NCBI GenBank assembly: GCA_013298815.1
Contig: JAAFJF010000030.1
Coordinates: forward strand, 1 to 38,828
Reading direction: 5' to 3'
Length of the DNA stretch: 38,828 nt
Origin: Polaromonas sp.
GTDB taxonomy: Bacteria > Pseudomonadota > Gammaproteobacteria > Burkholderiales > Burkholderiaceae_C
Under the pieces are notes generated by a model. The model was not told the DNA's origin. It ran no database searches and worked only from the letters and a program-made list of their open reading frames with translations. Positions 8,279-15,914 of this stretch are shown one piece after another. The position numbers and the translations under genes were made by a program. Each line of letters opens with the position of its first letter. Positions within the stretch are counted from its first letter, which is position 1.

Positions 8279-8407
8279 GACCTGCAAAAGATGAATTGAA
8301 AGCGCGATTTTGAAAAACAGGGGTATTAATCAAGTTTTTTACAAACTTAAATAATCAGTTGCTTTGTCAGTTGTCTTATCAGTTACTGGGTGGGCAGTGC
8401 TTTGGGA

Positions 8408-8731
8408 TTAGAGCAATTGACCATCATCGCCCAAAGCTTCATCCAGCTTGGCGATTAAATCGGTGAGTTGCTGGCTTGGCCCAGCGCCTATGTTTGAATT
8501 GGAAGTCGTAGAAATCGGTGCGCCTGCGGCAGAATTTTCTGTATTTTCAAAGGCCAAATTCAGCGCAGCCAACACTGCGATGCGCTCACGGGCTTTGATT
8601 TTTGCGGCATCGCGGATTTTGCACATGGCGGCGTCCACTTTGCCCACAGCCGCCATCATCAGTGCTTCGCCACCTTCTGGGCATCCCAGCAAATAGCTTT
8701 GGCTCATGATTTGCACTTCGATTTGTTTCAT
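8408..8731 (-). CDS. zapA: Cell division protein ZapA
   Basis: Cytoplasmic Z-ring-associated protein of 107 residues that bundles FtsZ filaments. The N-terminal beta strands (KQIEVQIMSQSYLLGCPEG) and the long helix that follows (MMAAVGKVDAAMCKIRDAAK, then IAVLAALNLAFE) match the ZapA fold. The start codon overlaps the stop of the upstream zapB-like gene (ATGA, 8728–8731), so they are translated together. 6S RNA follows. Confidence 0.93.
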   Translation of the reverse strand: MKQIEVQIMSQSYLLGCPEGGEALMMAAVGKVDAAMCKIRDAAKIKARERIAVLAALNLAFENTENSAAGAPISTTSNSNIGAGPSQQLTDLIAKLDEALGDDGQLL

Positions 8732-8976
8732 GCATTTTCTTTCACGTCTGCACCCAAGGTTTCAGGCAAGCGCTCAAGTAAAGCGTCTACCCGAGCGCGC
8801 GCTGCGCCTAGGCGGGACTTGAGCGAGTCCCGCTCGTGCGTGAGCAAGGCGAGCTGCTCATTGAGCAAGGCATTCGTTCTCTGCAGTTCAAGATGCCGCA
8901 CGAGCAAGCGCTCTACGCGTTCCGTCACTTGGTCAAGTTGTGTTTGCTGGGTATGATTTTGCATGGCAGGAGACAT
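8728..8976 (-). CDS. ZapB-like coiled-coil protein (TIGR02449 type)
   Basis: Small, almost wholly helical protein of about 82 residues. Heptad-like sequence runs from VTERVERLLVRHLELQRTN to LARLTHERDSLK-type repeats, predicting one coiled coil, as in the short ZapB-like proteins encoded before zapA in beta- and gammaproteobacteria. It probably acts at the divisome with ZapA. The start is uncertain: TTG at 8988, ATG at 8976 and ATG at 8964 are all in frame. I prefer 8976 because GAGGG lies 12 bases upstream. The stop overlaps the zapA start. Confidence 0.75.
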   Translation of the reverse strand: MSPAMQNHTQQTQLDQVTERVERLLVRHLELQRTNALLNEQLALLTHERDSLKSRLGAARARVDALLERLPETLGADVKENA

Positions 8977-9024
8977 TGTAGAGGTCAACCCTCAGAAATG
9001 TAGGGAAATAGCAAGCTTAGGGGC

Positions 9025-9030
9025 TAGAAT
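9025..9030 (+). promoter_or_regulatory. Possible -10 box of the B12 operon
   Basis: TAGAAT lies just before the riboswitch aptamer. No -35 of good match was found 17 bp upstream, so this is tentative. Confidence 0.3.
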
Positions 9031-9039
9031 AGGCTTTGT

Positions 9040-9282
9040 TGGTGCTCGCAGTGTGGTTCGCACGCTGCAGTTCAACGGGAAACAGGAGAGAAGATGGCAT
9101 TGAAGTCCTTTCAATACGCCAAATTCCTAACCTGTGCTGCCCCCGCAACGGTAAGTGAACGAATAGAAAAGTGATTTAAATCCGCTTCAAATTCCGCTTC
9201 CATCACAGCCACTGAGCGTTTTGAACACACGCTTGGGAAGGCGATGGAGGTTGTTTCACCAGCCCGGATACCGGCCAACAAG
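9040..9282 (+). promoter_or_regulatory. Cobalamin riboswitch (adenosylcobalamin aptamer)
   Basis: Leader RNA element that senses cobalamin and turns the downstream B12 genes down. The conserved pieces occur in order: GGTTC near 9055, CGGGAAACAGG near 9077, CCCCGCAACGGTAAGTG near 9140, GCCACTGAGCG near 9208, GGGAAGGCGATGG near 9235, and AGCCCGGATACCGGCC (9261–9276), which is the B12-box end. It lies 90 bases upstream of btuB. The exact 5' boundary of P1 was not determined. Confidence 0.92.
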
Positions 9283-9284
9283 GT

Positions 9285-9310
9285 GACTGCACGCTTCAAA
9301 ACGTGCAGTC
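9285..9310 (+). promoter_or_regulatory. Hairpin between aptamer and btuB (possible expression platform)
   Basis: A perfect 9-bp stem (GACTGCACG / CGTGCAGTC) with an 8-base loop starts two bases after the aptamer. No U-tract follows, so it does not look like an intrinsic terminator. Control of translation initiation or Rho-dependent control is more likely. No Shine-Dalgarno is evident just before the btuB ATG. Confidence 0.5.
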
Positions 9311-9371
9311 GTTACGCCCATGTGCTGTCGGGGACGACGGCAAAGGGTATTCATCTGGTATCACAATTTAA

Positions 9372-11216
9372 ATGAAAACTTGCATTTCCTCATTGCGCCT
9401 AGCTGCGCTTCCGCTCGCCTTGGCATCCGCATTTTCAGTTGCGCCTAACGCTTTTGCCCAAGCGTCCACAGCCGCTGAACCTATCAAACAGCTCAAAGAA
9501 GTCGTTGTCACAGCATCACGTATTGAAACCCGTACTGACGATTTGGTCAGCGACGTGGTGGTGCTTGACCGTGCAACGATTGAAGCATCCTCTGGGCTAA
9601 CCTTGACAGAAGTTCTCGCTCGCAATGCTGGTATCCAAGTGTTTTCAAATGGCGGTTTGGGTAAAAATTCGGGTGTTTACACGCGTGGCACAGAGACGCG
9701 CCACACCATGTTACTGATTGATGGCGTGCGTTTTGGCTCAGCGACGACAGGCGCACCCAGCTGGGACAATATTCCGCTGGACATGATTGAGCGCATTGAA
9801 GTGCTCAAAGGCCCCGCATCTGCGCTCTACGGCAGCGAAGCTGTGGGCGGTGTGGTGCAAGTGTTTATGCGTAAAGGTGCGAAGGGTTTTACGCCGTATG
9901 CATCGCTATCAATGGGTTCAAACTCGTTTGCGCAAGCTTCAGCAGGTATCCATGGTGGCGATGGCGCTTTGAGCTACGCATTTGGCGTTCAGAAAACACA
10001 AGACAAAGGCTTTTCAGCCACCAACAGCAAAGCTGCATTCGGCAACTACAACGCGGACCGCGACGGTTTCAAGCAAGACGCTGTCAACGCATCTGTGGCT
10101 TACCAAATCAATCCAAACTGGCGAATTGATGCGGGTTTGTTGTACGCTGACGGCGTGAGCCATTACGATGACGGCCCAACGGGCGATACCCGCACTGCGG
10201 TGCGCTCGCAAACACTGCGTGCCGGCATCGAAGGCAAAGTGTTGTCAAGCTGGAAAACGCAATTACGCGTATCGCAAGCTATTGACAACGCCAGCGCCAT
10301 TGAGGCAGCCTATTTGCCAAGTAAATTCAACACCAAGCAAGACCAAATTTCTTGGCAAAACGACATCGATACACCTTTGGGTTTAGCCTTGGTCGGCGTT
10401 GAGCGTTTGACGCAAAAAGTCGACAGCTCAACCGCTTATGACGTCACGCAGCGTACGGTGTCGTCTTATTTTGCGGGCTTAAATGGTGCGTCTGGCAACC
10501 ACAGCTGGCAAGCAAACGTGCGCCGCGACAGTAACTCGCAATTTGGCGACAGCAACACCTGGTTTACAGGCTACGGCTACAAAATCAATCCGGCTTGGCG
10601 CGTGAACGCATCTTACGGCACCAGCTTTGTTGCGCCTTCGTTCAACCAGTTGTATTACCCAGGCTACGGCACGCTTGGTTTGCAGCCTGAAAAAGGTCGT
10701 AATTTGGACCTGGGTGTTACCTACTCTGAGAATGGTCAAACTGTGAAATTGGTCCGTTTTGACAACAAAATCCAAGGCTTCATCACCGGTTCCACCAAGG
10801 CTGAAAGCATTCCACGCGCTCGCATCACAGGTTGGACGCTGGGCTACGACGGCGTATTCGGCCCGTTGAATTTGCATGCAACTGTTGATGCGCTTGATCC
10901 GCGCAATGAATTGACAGGTATGCTGCTACAGCGCCGTGCTCGCAATCAATTTACCTTGGGCGCGGACTACACAACGGGTGCTTGGACGTTTGGCGGCTCG
11001 CTGCTCAATGTGGGTTCACGTTTTGATGACACGAAAAATACACAGGCACTTAACAGCTACACCACGATGGATGTGTTTGTGAATTACGCCATCAGCAAAG
11101 ACCTGAGCCTGCAAACCAAGGTGAACAACTTGGCCAACAAGTCTTACGAAACGTCTTACGGCTTTAACCAGCCTGGTCGTTCTGTGTTTGTGACTTTGCG
11201 CTACGCGATGAAATAA
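9372..11216 (+). CDS. btuB: TonB-dependent vitamin B12 outer-membrane receptor BtuB
   Basis: 614-residue outer-membrane transporter that brings corrinoids into the periplasm using TonB energy. A signal peptide covers residues 1–30 (LALASAFSVAPNAFAQA), then comes the TonB-box region KEVVVTASRIETR. The plug domain follows (VLARNAGIQVFSNGG, RIEVLKGPASALYGSEAVGGVVQVF), then a long beta barrel ending in an aromatic-rich final strand (RSVFVTLRYAMK). It is the first gene after the cobalamin riboswitch, which strongly supports corrinoid as substrate. The next gene starts 44 bases downstream. Confidence 0.95.
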   Translation: MKTCISSLRLAALPLALASAFSVAPNAFAQASTAAEPIKQLKEVVVTASRIETRTDDLVSDVVVLDRATIEASSGLTLTEVLARNAGIQVFSNGGLGKNSGVYTRGTETRHTMLLIDGVRFGSATTGAPSWDNIPLDMIERIEVLKGPASALYGSEAVGGVVQVFMRKGAKGFTPYASLSMGSNSFAQASAGIHGGDGALSYAFGVQKTQDKGFSATNSKAAFGNYNADRDGFKQDAVNASVAYQINPNWRIDAGLLYADGVSHYDDGPTGDTRTAVRSQTLRAGIEGKVLSSWKTQLRVSQAIDNASAIEAAYLPSKFNTKQDQISWQNDIDTPLGLALVGVERLTQKVDSSTAYDVTQRTVSSYFAGLNGASGNHSWQANVRRDSNSQFGDSNTWFTGYGYKINPAWRVNASYGTSFVAPSFNQLYYPGYGTLGLQPEKGRNLDLGVTYSENGQTVKLVRFDNKIQGFITGSTKAESIPRARITGWTLGYDGVFGPLNLHATVDALDPRNELTGMLLQRRARNQFTLGADYTTGAWTFGGSLLNVGSRFDDTKNTQALNSYTTMDVFVNYAISKDLSLQTKVNNLANKSYETSYGFNQPGRSVFVTLRYAMK

Positions 11217-11260
11217 TTCGGTTCTCTAAGATTTTTTAAAACTTTGCTACCTCAAAAAGT

Positions 11261-12619
11261 ATGCCAAAAGCTACTTGCCCAGCCATCTTGGTTGCTGCTC
11301 CTGCCTCAGGGCAGGGTAAAACCACGGTGGCTTGTGCCTTGGCGCGTCTGTACACGCGTCAAGGTTTAACGGTTCGCGTTTTTAAATGCGGCCCCGATTT
11401 TTTAGACCCGTATTGGCTAGAGTTGGCTAGCGGAGCACCCGTTTACCAACTTGATTTGTGGATGACGGGCGAGTTGGATTGCGCCCAGCGCTTGCATGAT
11501 GCCGCGCTCGTGGCTGACCTCATCATCGTTGAAGGCGTGATGGGCTTGTACGATGGCGAGCCTAGCGCTGCTGATTTGGCACAACACTTTGGTCTGCATG
11601 TACTGGCAGTGATTGATGCTGGCGCGATGGCTGGCACCTTTGGCGCATTGGCACATGGCCTGCAAACCTACCGTGACGGTTTGAAGTTTGCCGGTGTGTT
11701 GGCCAATCGTGTCGCCTCTGGCGGGCATGCAGAGATGCTCCAACTCAGCCTGCGCGACCCAAAGCAGTGGCAGGGCGCTTTGATGCGTGACGAAGCACTC
11801 ACCTTACCCGAGCGGCATTTGGGTTTGGTCATGGCCACTGAATTGGCCGATGCGATGGTTCGCTTAGACGTGGCGGCAAACGCATTGGCTAACATGCCCT
11901 TGGGTCAAAAGAGGGCAGATGATTTGAAGGCTTGGGACGTAGTCTTCGATGCACCAGAATCGAATCCTGCTGGAGAAAAATCCTTAGCCGGAAAAACCAT
12001 CGCCGTCGCCAAAGATGCCGCGTTTTGCTTCATTTACGCTGCCAATATCGACTGTTTGCGGAAATTGGGTGCAGAAGTCGTCTATTTTTCGCCCTTGAGG
12101 GACGTTGAGTTACCCGTTTGCGATGCGCTGTGGTTGCCGGGTGGTTATCCAGAGCTGCACACGCAAACCTTGGCGAACAACACAAGCATGTCATCCAGCA
12201 TTCGACAGCATGTTCAAAACGGCAAACCAGTTTGGGCAGAATGCGGTGGCATGATGGCGCTGTTTGACAGTATTGAAACGGTCGATGGTGTGGTCCACGC
12301 TATGTGGGGTTTGCTTCCAGGACGCGTAGCCATGCAAAAACGGTTGGCAGCTTTAGGGCCACAGCAATTAGATGCGATTCATACCTCAGAAGCGTCAGAT
12401 GCGTTGGTAGCACCACTGCGCGGCCACACTTTTCACTACTCAACTTGTACTACGGATGTAAAGCCGACAACGCGCACCCGAGCCGCGCCCGGCAAGACCT
12501 TGCGCGGCGAAGGAGAGGCGTTGTACCAAACCGGTTCTATCCGCGCAAGCTACTTTCATGCTTGGTTTGCCTCTAGTCCCGCAGCGGCAGCACGCTTGTT
12601 TTTGAAGGATGCTGTATGA
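11261..12619 (+). CDS. cobB: Cobyrinate a,c-diamide synthase
   Basis: 452-residue CbiA/CobB enzyme that amidates the a and c side chains of cobyrinate (or hydrogenobyrinate) using ATP and glutamine. The N-terminal DTBS-like ATP domain has PASGQGKTTV (P-loop) and KCGPDFLDPYWL. The C-terminal class I-type glutaminase domain has the nucleophile in WAECGGMMALFD (Cys328), with the late His in FHYST. No precorrin methyltransferases are near, so its substrate must come from elsewhere in the genome or from imported incomplete corrinoids. Its stop overlaps the next start (ATGA, 12616–12619). Confidence 0.93.
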   Translation: MPKATCPAILVAAPASGQGKTTVACALARLYTRQGLTVRVFKCGPDFLDPYWLELASGAPVYQLDLWMTGELDCAQRLHDAALVADLIIVEGVMGLYDGEPSAADLAQHFGLHVLAVIDAGAMAGTFGALAHGLQTYRDGLKFAGVLANRVASGGHAEMLQLSLRDPKQWQGALMRDEALTLPERHLGLVMATELADAMVRLDVAANALANMPLGQKRADDLKAWDVVFDAPESNPAGEKSLAGKTIAVAKDAAFCFIYAANIDCLRKLGAEVVYFSPLRDVELPVCDALWLPGGYPELHTQTLANNTSMSSSIRQHVQNGKPVWAECGGMMALFDSIETVDGVVHAMWGLLPGRVAMQKRLAALGPQQLDAIHTSEASDALVAPLRGHTFHYSTCTTDVKPTTRTRAAPGKTLRGEGEALYQTGSIRASYFHAWFASSPAAAARLFLKDAV

Positions 12620-13428
12620 GACTTTCCATCGATACCTCAACACTCGGGCCGCAGCGCATCGTTTGCCTGACCGAGGAAACGACCGAATGGTTGTACATGC
12701 TGGGCGAAGAACGCCGCATTGTCGGTATCTCTGGTTATACCGTGCGCCCACGCCGTGCAAGGGAAGAAAAACCCAAAGTCAGCGCGTTTTTGAGTGCCAA
12801 AATCGACAAAATTTTAGAACTCAAGCCCGATTGTGTTTTTGGGTTTTCAGATTTGCAGGCCGATATCGCAGCCGCATTGATTCGCCATGGTGTGCAAGTT
12901 ACTGTGTTTAACCAGCGCAGCGTGGCTGAGATATTTTCGATGATGTACCAAGTTGCGGCCATGGTGGGTAAAGTTGAACTTGGTTTACAACTGATAGCCG
13001 ATATGCAGGCTAAACTGCTACACATAAAAGAGCAGTCTAGGCAGTTAAAACGGCGGCCAGTGGTTTTTTTCGAGGAGTGGGATACACCCAATATGAGCTG
13101 CATCGCCTGGGTGTCAGAGCTCATAGGCATTGCCGGTGGCGACGATTGTTTCCCCGAGCTAGCAGCCATGCCTTTGGGCAAAGGTCGCATCATTGCTGAC
13201 CCATTGGAGATTGTGCGCCGCAGCCCTGACATTATTTTCGGTTCTTGGTGCGGTAAAAAGTTCAGACCCGAGCATGTCGCCGCAAGAGTTGGTTGGCAAG
13301 ATGTACCCGCAGTCAAAAATAAGCAACTTTTTGAAATCAAATCCCCCGATATTTTGCAGCCAGGCCCAGCGGCTTTGACCGATGGCGTGGCGCAGATGCA
13401 TAAAATCATCATGGCATGGGGTCAGTAA
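12616..13428 (+). CDS. BtuF-like corrinoid-binding protein without signal peptide
   Basis: 270-residue protein with the periplasmic-binding-protein (Peripla_BP_2, helical backbone) fold. The start MRLSIDTSTLGPQRIVCLTE runs straight into the first beta strand, so it has no signal peptide or lipobox, although the family is normally secreted. Recognisable parts are DKILELKPDCVFGFSD, VTVFNQRSVAEI and RRSPDIIFGSWCGKKF. A true BtuF with a signal peptide lies 550 bp downstream, so this is a paralogue, likely cytoplasmic. It may hold or deliver corrinoid inside the cell, which is inference. Residues about 134–148 are encoded by a diverged AGCTAT element. The start codon overlaps the cobB stop. Confidence 0.75.
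   Translation: MRLSIDTSTLGPQRIVCLTEETTEWLYMLGEERRIVGISGYTVRPRRAREEKPKVSAFLSAKIDKILELKPDCVFGFSDLQADIAAALIRHGVQVTVFNQRSVAEIFSMMYQVAAMVGKVELGLQLIADMQAKLLHIKEQSRQLKRRPVVFFEEWDTPNMSCIAWVSELIGIAGGDDCFPELAAMPLGKGRIIADPLEIVRRSPDIIFGSWCGKKFRPEHVAARVGWQDVPAVKNKQLFEIKSPDILQPGPAALTDGVAQMHKIIMAWGQ
13015..13058 (-). repeat. AGCTAT element, coding copy 10 (BtuF-like gene; diverged)
   Basis: Reverse copy with core GCAGTCTAGGCAGTTAAAAC followed by GGCGGCC, read as IKEQSRQLKRRP. Unlike the other reverse coding copies it is read in a different frame. It is diverged, so the call is moderate. Confidence 0.5.
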
Positions 13429-13429
13429 A

Positions 13430-13981
13430 ATGCTTGAATTGATCTTAGGGGGGCAAAAAAGCGGTAAATCGCGTCGTGCTGAGTTGCTCGCAAAAGACTG
13501 GTTGCAGCAATCGCCAGAACACAAAGCCACATTAATTGCGACGGCCCAGCCGTGGGACGAAGAGATGTTGCAACGTATTGCACGACACAAACTTGACCGC
13601 GCTGAACGCGTGCCTAGCTTAGCAACTGTTGAGGAGCCTTTGCAGTTGGCGCAAACTATAGCGCGTTTGAGCCAGCCAGACACCTTGTTGGTTGTCGATT
13701 GTTTGACGCTGTGGTTAACCAACTTATTGATGCCTGCTGACGTTAAAAATATGCCAATAGCTAGCGATTATGCTGCCTCTGCAGCTATGCTATGTGTAGC
13801 AATTTCACAATCATCTGGCCCTATCGTCATTGTGAGCAACGAAATTGGTCTGGGTGTTATTCCTATGGGGCGTGAGGTGAGGGCTTTTGTAGATGCACTT
13901 GGGAAGTTAAACCAAGACATCGCACAGGTTTGCGACAAAGTGACCTTCATGGCGGCTGGTTTACCTTTGGGTTTGAAATGA
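13430..13981 (+). CDS. cobU: Adenosylcobinamide kinase / adenosylcobinamide-phosphate guanylyltransferase
   Basis: 183-residue bifunctional CobU/CobP enzyme. It phosphorylates adenosylcobinamide and then adds GMP to give adenosylcobinamide-GDP. The P-loop is GGQKSGKS (residues 7–14); His53 in IARHKLDR fits the guanylylated histidine; LLVVDCLTLWLTNLL and VIVSNEIGLGVIP are family motifs. The ATG at 13430 gives the standard N-terminus and follows the previous stop by one base; an in-frame ATG at 13382 would put unrelated residues in front. Residues ~110–125 (IASDYAASAAMLCVAI) resemble an AGCTAT element. The stop overlaps btuF (ATGA). Confidence 0.94.
   Translation: MLELILGGQKSGKSRRAELLAKDWLQQSPEHKATLIATAQPWDEEMLQRIARHKLDRAERVPSLATVEEPLQLAQTIARLSQPDTLLVVDCLTLWLTNLLMPADVKNMPIASDYAASAAMLCVAISQSSGPIVIVSNEIGLGVIPMGREVRAFVDALGKLNQDIAQVCDKVTFMAAGLPLGLK
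13755..13804 (+). repeat. AGCTAT element, coding copy 9 (cobU; diverged)
   Basis: Forward copy with GCTAGCGATT, GCTGCCTCTGCAGCTAT and the terminal TGTAGCAATT also found in intergenic copy 14. It is in the same frame as forward copies 6–8, with the consensus TAA replaced by TCT. Confidence 0.55.
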
Positions 13982-14889
13982 AAAAAATACTTGCTTTCTT
14001 GTTCATGGTTCTTTTGCAGCAGACTGCGAGTGCTCAACCAAGCAAAGCTCTTGATAAATCGTTTGACGTGACAGACGATCGAGGTGTGGTGGTGCACTTC
14101 AAGCAATCGCCTCAGCGCATCGTCAGTATTTTGCCCTCGCTGGCGGAGTCGGTTTGTGAGCTTGGGCGCTGCCAGCGTTTAGTTGGTGTGGATCGCTACT
14201 CCAACTGGCCATTGGCGTTGACACGTTTGCCGCAAGTGGGCGGCGGTTTGGACCCCAATATTGAAGCCATCGTCGCATTGAAGCCCGATGTCGTGCTGAT
14301 GGCGGTTTCAAGCCGAGCTTTTGACAGGCTAGAAGGCCTGGGCATCAAGGTGGTCGCCTTAGAGCCTAAAACGCATGCGGATGTGCAGCGTATTTTGAAG
14401 AAACTAGGGCAGTTGCTGGACGTGCCTGAAGAGCAGGGCGCGGCTCGTTTGTGGCGCAATATTGAAGCTGGTATTGCGACGGCAGCGCAAATGCTGCCAA
14501 AACGAGCTCTAAGTGGCAATCAATCAACTAAGCCTCCAACTGTCTATTTTGAAGTGAATCCTGCCCCCTACGCAGCGGGTGAATCCTCTTTTATGGGTGA
14601 AACGCTGACGCGCTTGGGAGCAAAAAATATCATTCCCGCAGCGCTGGGACCTTTCCCCAAAATCAACCCAGAGTTTGTGGTGCGTGCCAACCCAGACATC
14701 GTCATGGTGGGGTTGCGCGGTAGTGTTGGCTTAGAGCAGCGTCCGGGCTGGAAGAGCATGCGCGCGTTCCGTGAAAAACGTCTGTGCATATTTTCAAATG
14801 AAGAGTCTGACGTTTTGGTGCGTCCTGGCCCCCGCATGGCTGAGGCAGCGATGCTAATGGCGACCTGCCTAAAAAGCAAAGCACCATGA
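13978..14889 (+). CDS. btuF: Vitamin B12 ABC transporter, periplasmic binding protein BtuF
   Basis: 303-residue substrate-binding component. A signal peptide spans residues 1–19 (KKILAFLFMVLLQQTASA). The helical-backbone binding fold follows, with QRIVSILPSLAESVCELG, DPNIEAIVALKPDVVL in the first lobe, then FMGETLTRLGAKNIIP and VVRANPDIVMVG in the second. The ATG at 13978 gives an ATGA overlap with cobU; an upstream ATG at 13930 is in frame but would spoil the signal peptide. The permease and ATPase genes follow with overlaps, forming btuFCD. Confidence 0.92.
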   Translation: MKKILAFLFMVLLQQTASAQPSKALDKSFDVTDDRGVVVHFKQSPQRIVSILPSLAESVCELGRCQRLVGVDRYSNWPLALTRLPQVGGGLDPNIEAIVALKPDVVLMAVSSRAFDRLEGLGIKVVALEPKTHADVQRILKKLGQLLDVPEEQGAARLWRNIEAGIATAAQMLPKRALSGNQSTKPPTVYFEVNPAPYAAGESSFMGETLTRLGAKNIIPAALGPFPKINPEFVVRANPDIVMVGLRGSVGLEQRPGWKSMRAFREKRLCIFSNEESDVLVRPGPRMAEAAMLMATCLKSKAP

Positions 14890-15914
14890 CCGATCAGCAT
14901 CGTTTGCTTCAACATAGACGCGCTTGGATGCTAGGCATGGCGCTTTTGTTGGCATTTGTAGTACTTGCCATCGTCGGTTTGAGTGTGGGCAGCACTGGCT
15001 TAGAAAATGTGTGGGCGATGTGGCAAGACCCTCTTCAAAATGAGTTGGCGCAGCAAATCGTCGTCGACATCCGCGCTCCGCGCACCTTGGGTGCTTTTTT
15101 GGCGGGTGCATTGCTGGGCTTGGCGGGCGCTGTGGCGCAAGGCTTGTTTCGCAATCCGCTGGCGGACCCGTATTTGCTGGGCAGCGCCTCTGGGGCAACG
15201 CTTGGTGTTGCGATAGCTTTGTCGTTTTTCGGTGCTGTGGGTGTTAGCCCCTTTGCAGCGCAATGGCTGGTGCGCTTGGGCTTGACAGGAGCTGCCTTTT
15301 TGGGCGCTGTGGCAGCCGTTTTACTGACGTTAACTTTGGCGCGTGGTGTGCAGCACACGCTGCGTTTGCTGCTTGCGGGCGTCGTGGTGGGTGTGGTTTT
15401 AGGCGCAATCAGCTCCTTGTTCACCTTGCTATCGCCCACTATTTTGGTCGCTATGACGGCATTTATGCTGGGTTCAACGGGTTTTATTGGCTGGATGGCT
15501 TGTTCCGTCATGGCCGCCGTTCTTGTACCTTGCCTCGTATTGTCTTGGGCGTTATCAAGGGTGTTGGATGGTTTAGCACTGGGCGAATCAACCGCCATCA
15601 CCCTCGGTTTACCTTTGGGAACTTTGCGCTCTGCTTTGATTGGCTTGCTAGCTTTGGCGACAGGTACAGCGGTGGCGCAAACGGGTTTGATCGCTTTTGT
15701 CGGCCTAGCCGCACCGCATTTGGTGCGTTCGGTGGTCAAAACAACTCATGGCAAGTTGATTGTGCTGTCCAGCTTGATGGGCGGCGTGTTGCTGCTCTTG
15801 GCTGATATTTTGGCTCGCAGTTTGATTGCACCGCAGGAGTTGCCCGTTGGCGTACTCACCGCTGTTTTGGGTGGTGGTTATCTGCTGTGGTTGATGCGGA
15901 AACAGACGGTATGA
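14886..15914 (+). CDS. btuC: Vitamin B12 ABC transporter permease BtuC
   Basis: 342-residue inner-membrane permease of the FecCD/BtuC family, with about ten transmembrane helices. Family motifs include IRAPRTLGAFLAGALLGLAG, GLFRNPLADPYLLGSASGA and GLIAFVGLAAPHLVRS. It forms the channel for corrinoid passed on by BtuF. Start and stop both overlap the neighbours by ATGA (14886–14889 and 15911–15914), so btuF, btuC and btuD are translationally coupled. Confidence 0.95.
   Translation: MTDQHRLLQHRRAWMLGMALLLAFVVLAIVGLSVGSTGLENVWAMWQDPLQNELAQQIVVDIRAPRTLGAFLAGALLGLAGAVAQGLFRNPLADPYLLGSASGATLGVAIALSFFGAVGVSPFAAQWLVRLGLTGAAFLGAVAAVLLTLTLARGVQHTLRLLLAGVVVGVVLGAISSLFTLLSPTILVAMTAFMLGSTGFIGWMACSVMAAVLVPCLVLSWALSRVLDGLALGESTAITLGLPLGTLRSALIGLLALATGTAVAQTGLIAFVGLAAPHLVRSVVKTTHGKLIVLSSLMGGVLLLLADILARSLIAPQELPVGVLTAVLGGGYLLWLMRKQTV

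Noticed and set aside
8105-8299. 64-codon open frame on the plus strand
   Set aside because: It lies antisense to the predicted 6S RNA, has no Shine-Dalgarno and no recognisable protein.
9111-9299. 62-codon minus-strand open frame
   Set aside because: It lies within the conserved cobalamin riboswitch; the RNA structure explains the sequence.
12735-13412. 225-codon minus-strand open frame
   Set aside because: It is the shadow of the BtuF-like gene, which has a recognised fold and an ATGA-fixed start.
15035-15739. 234-codon minus-strand open frame
   Set aside because: It is antisense to btuC and Lys/Pro/Thr-rich, as expected from the complement of a membrane-protein gene.
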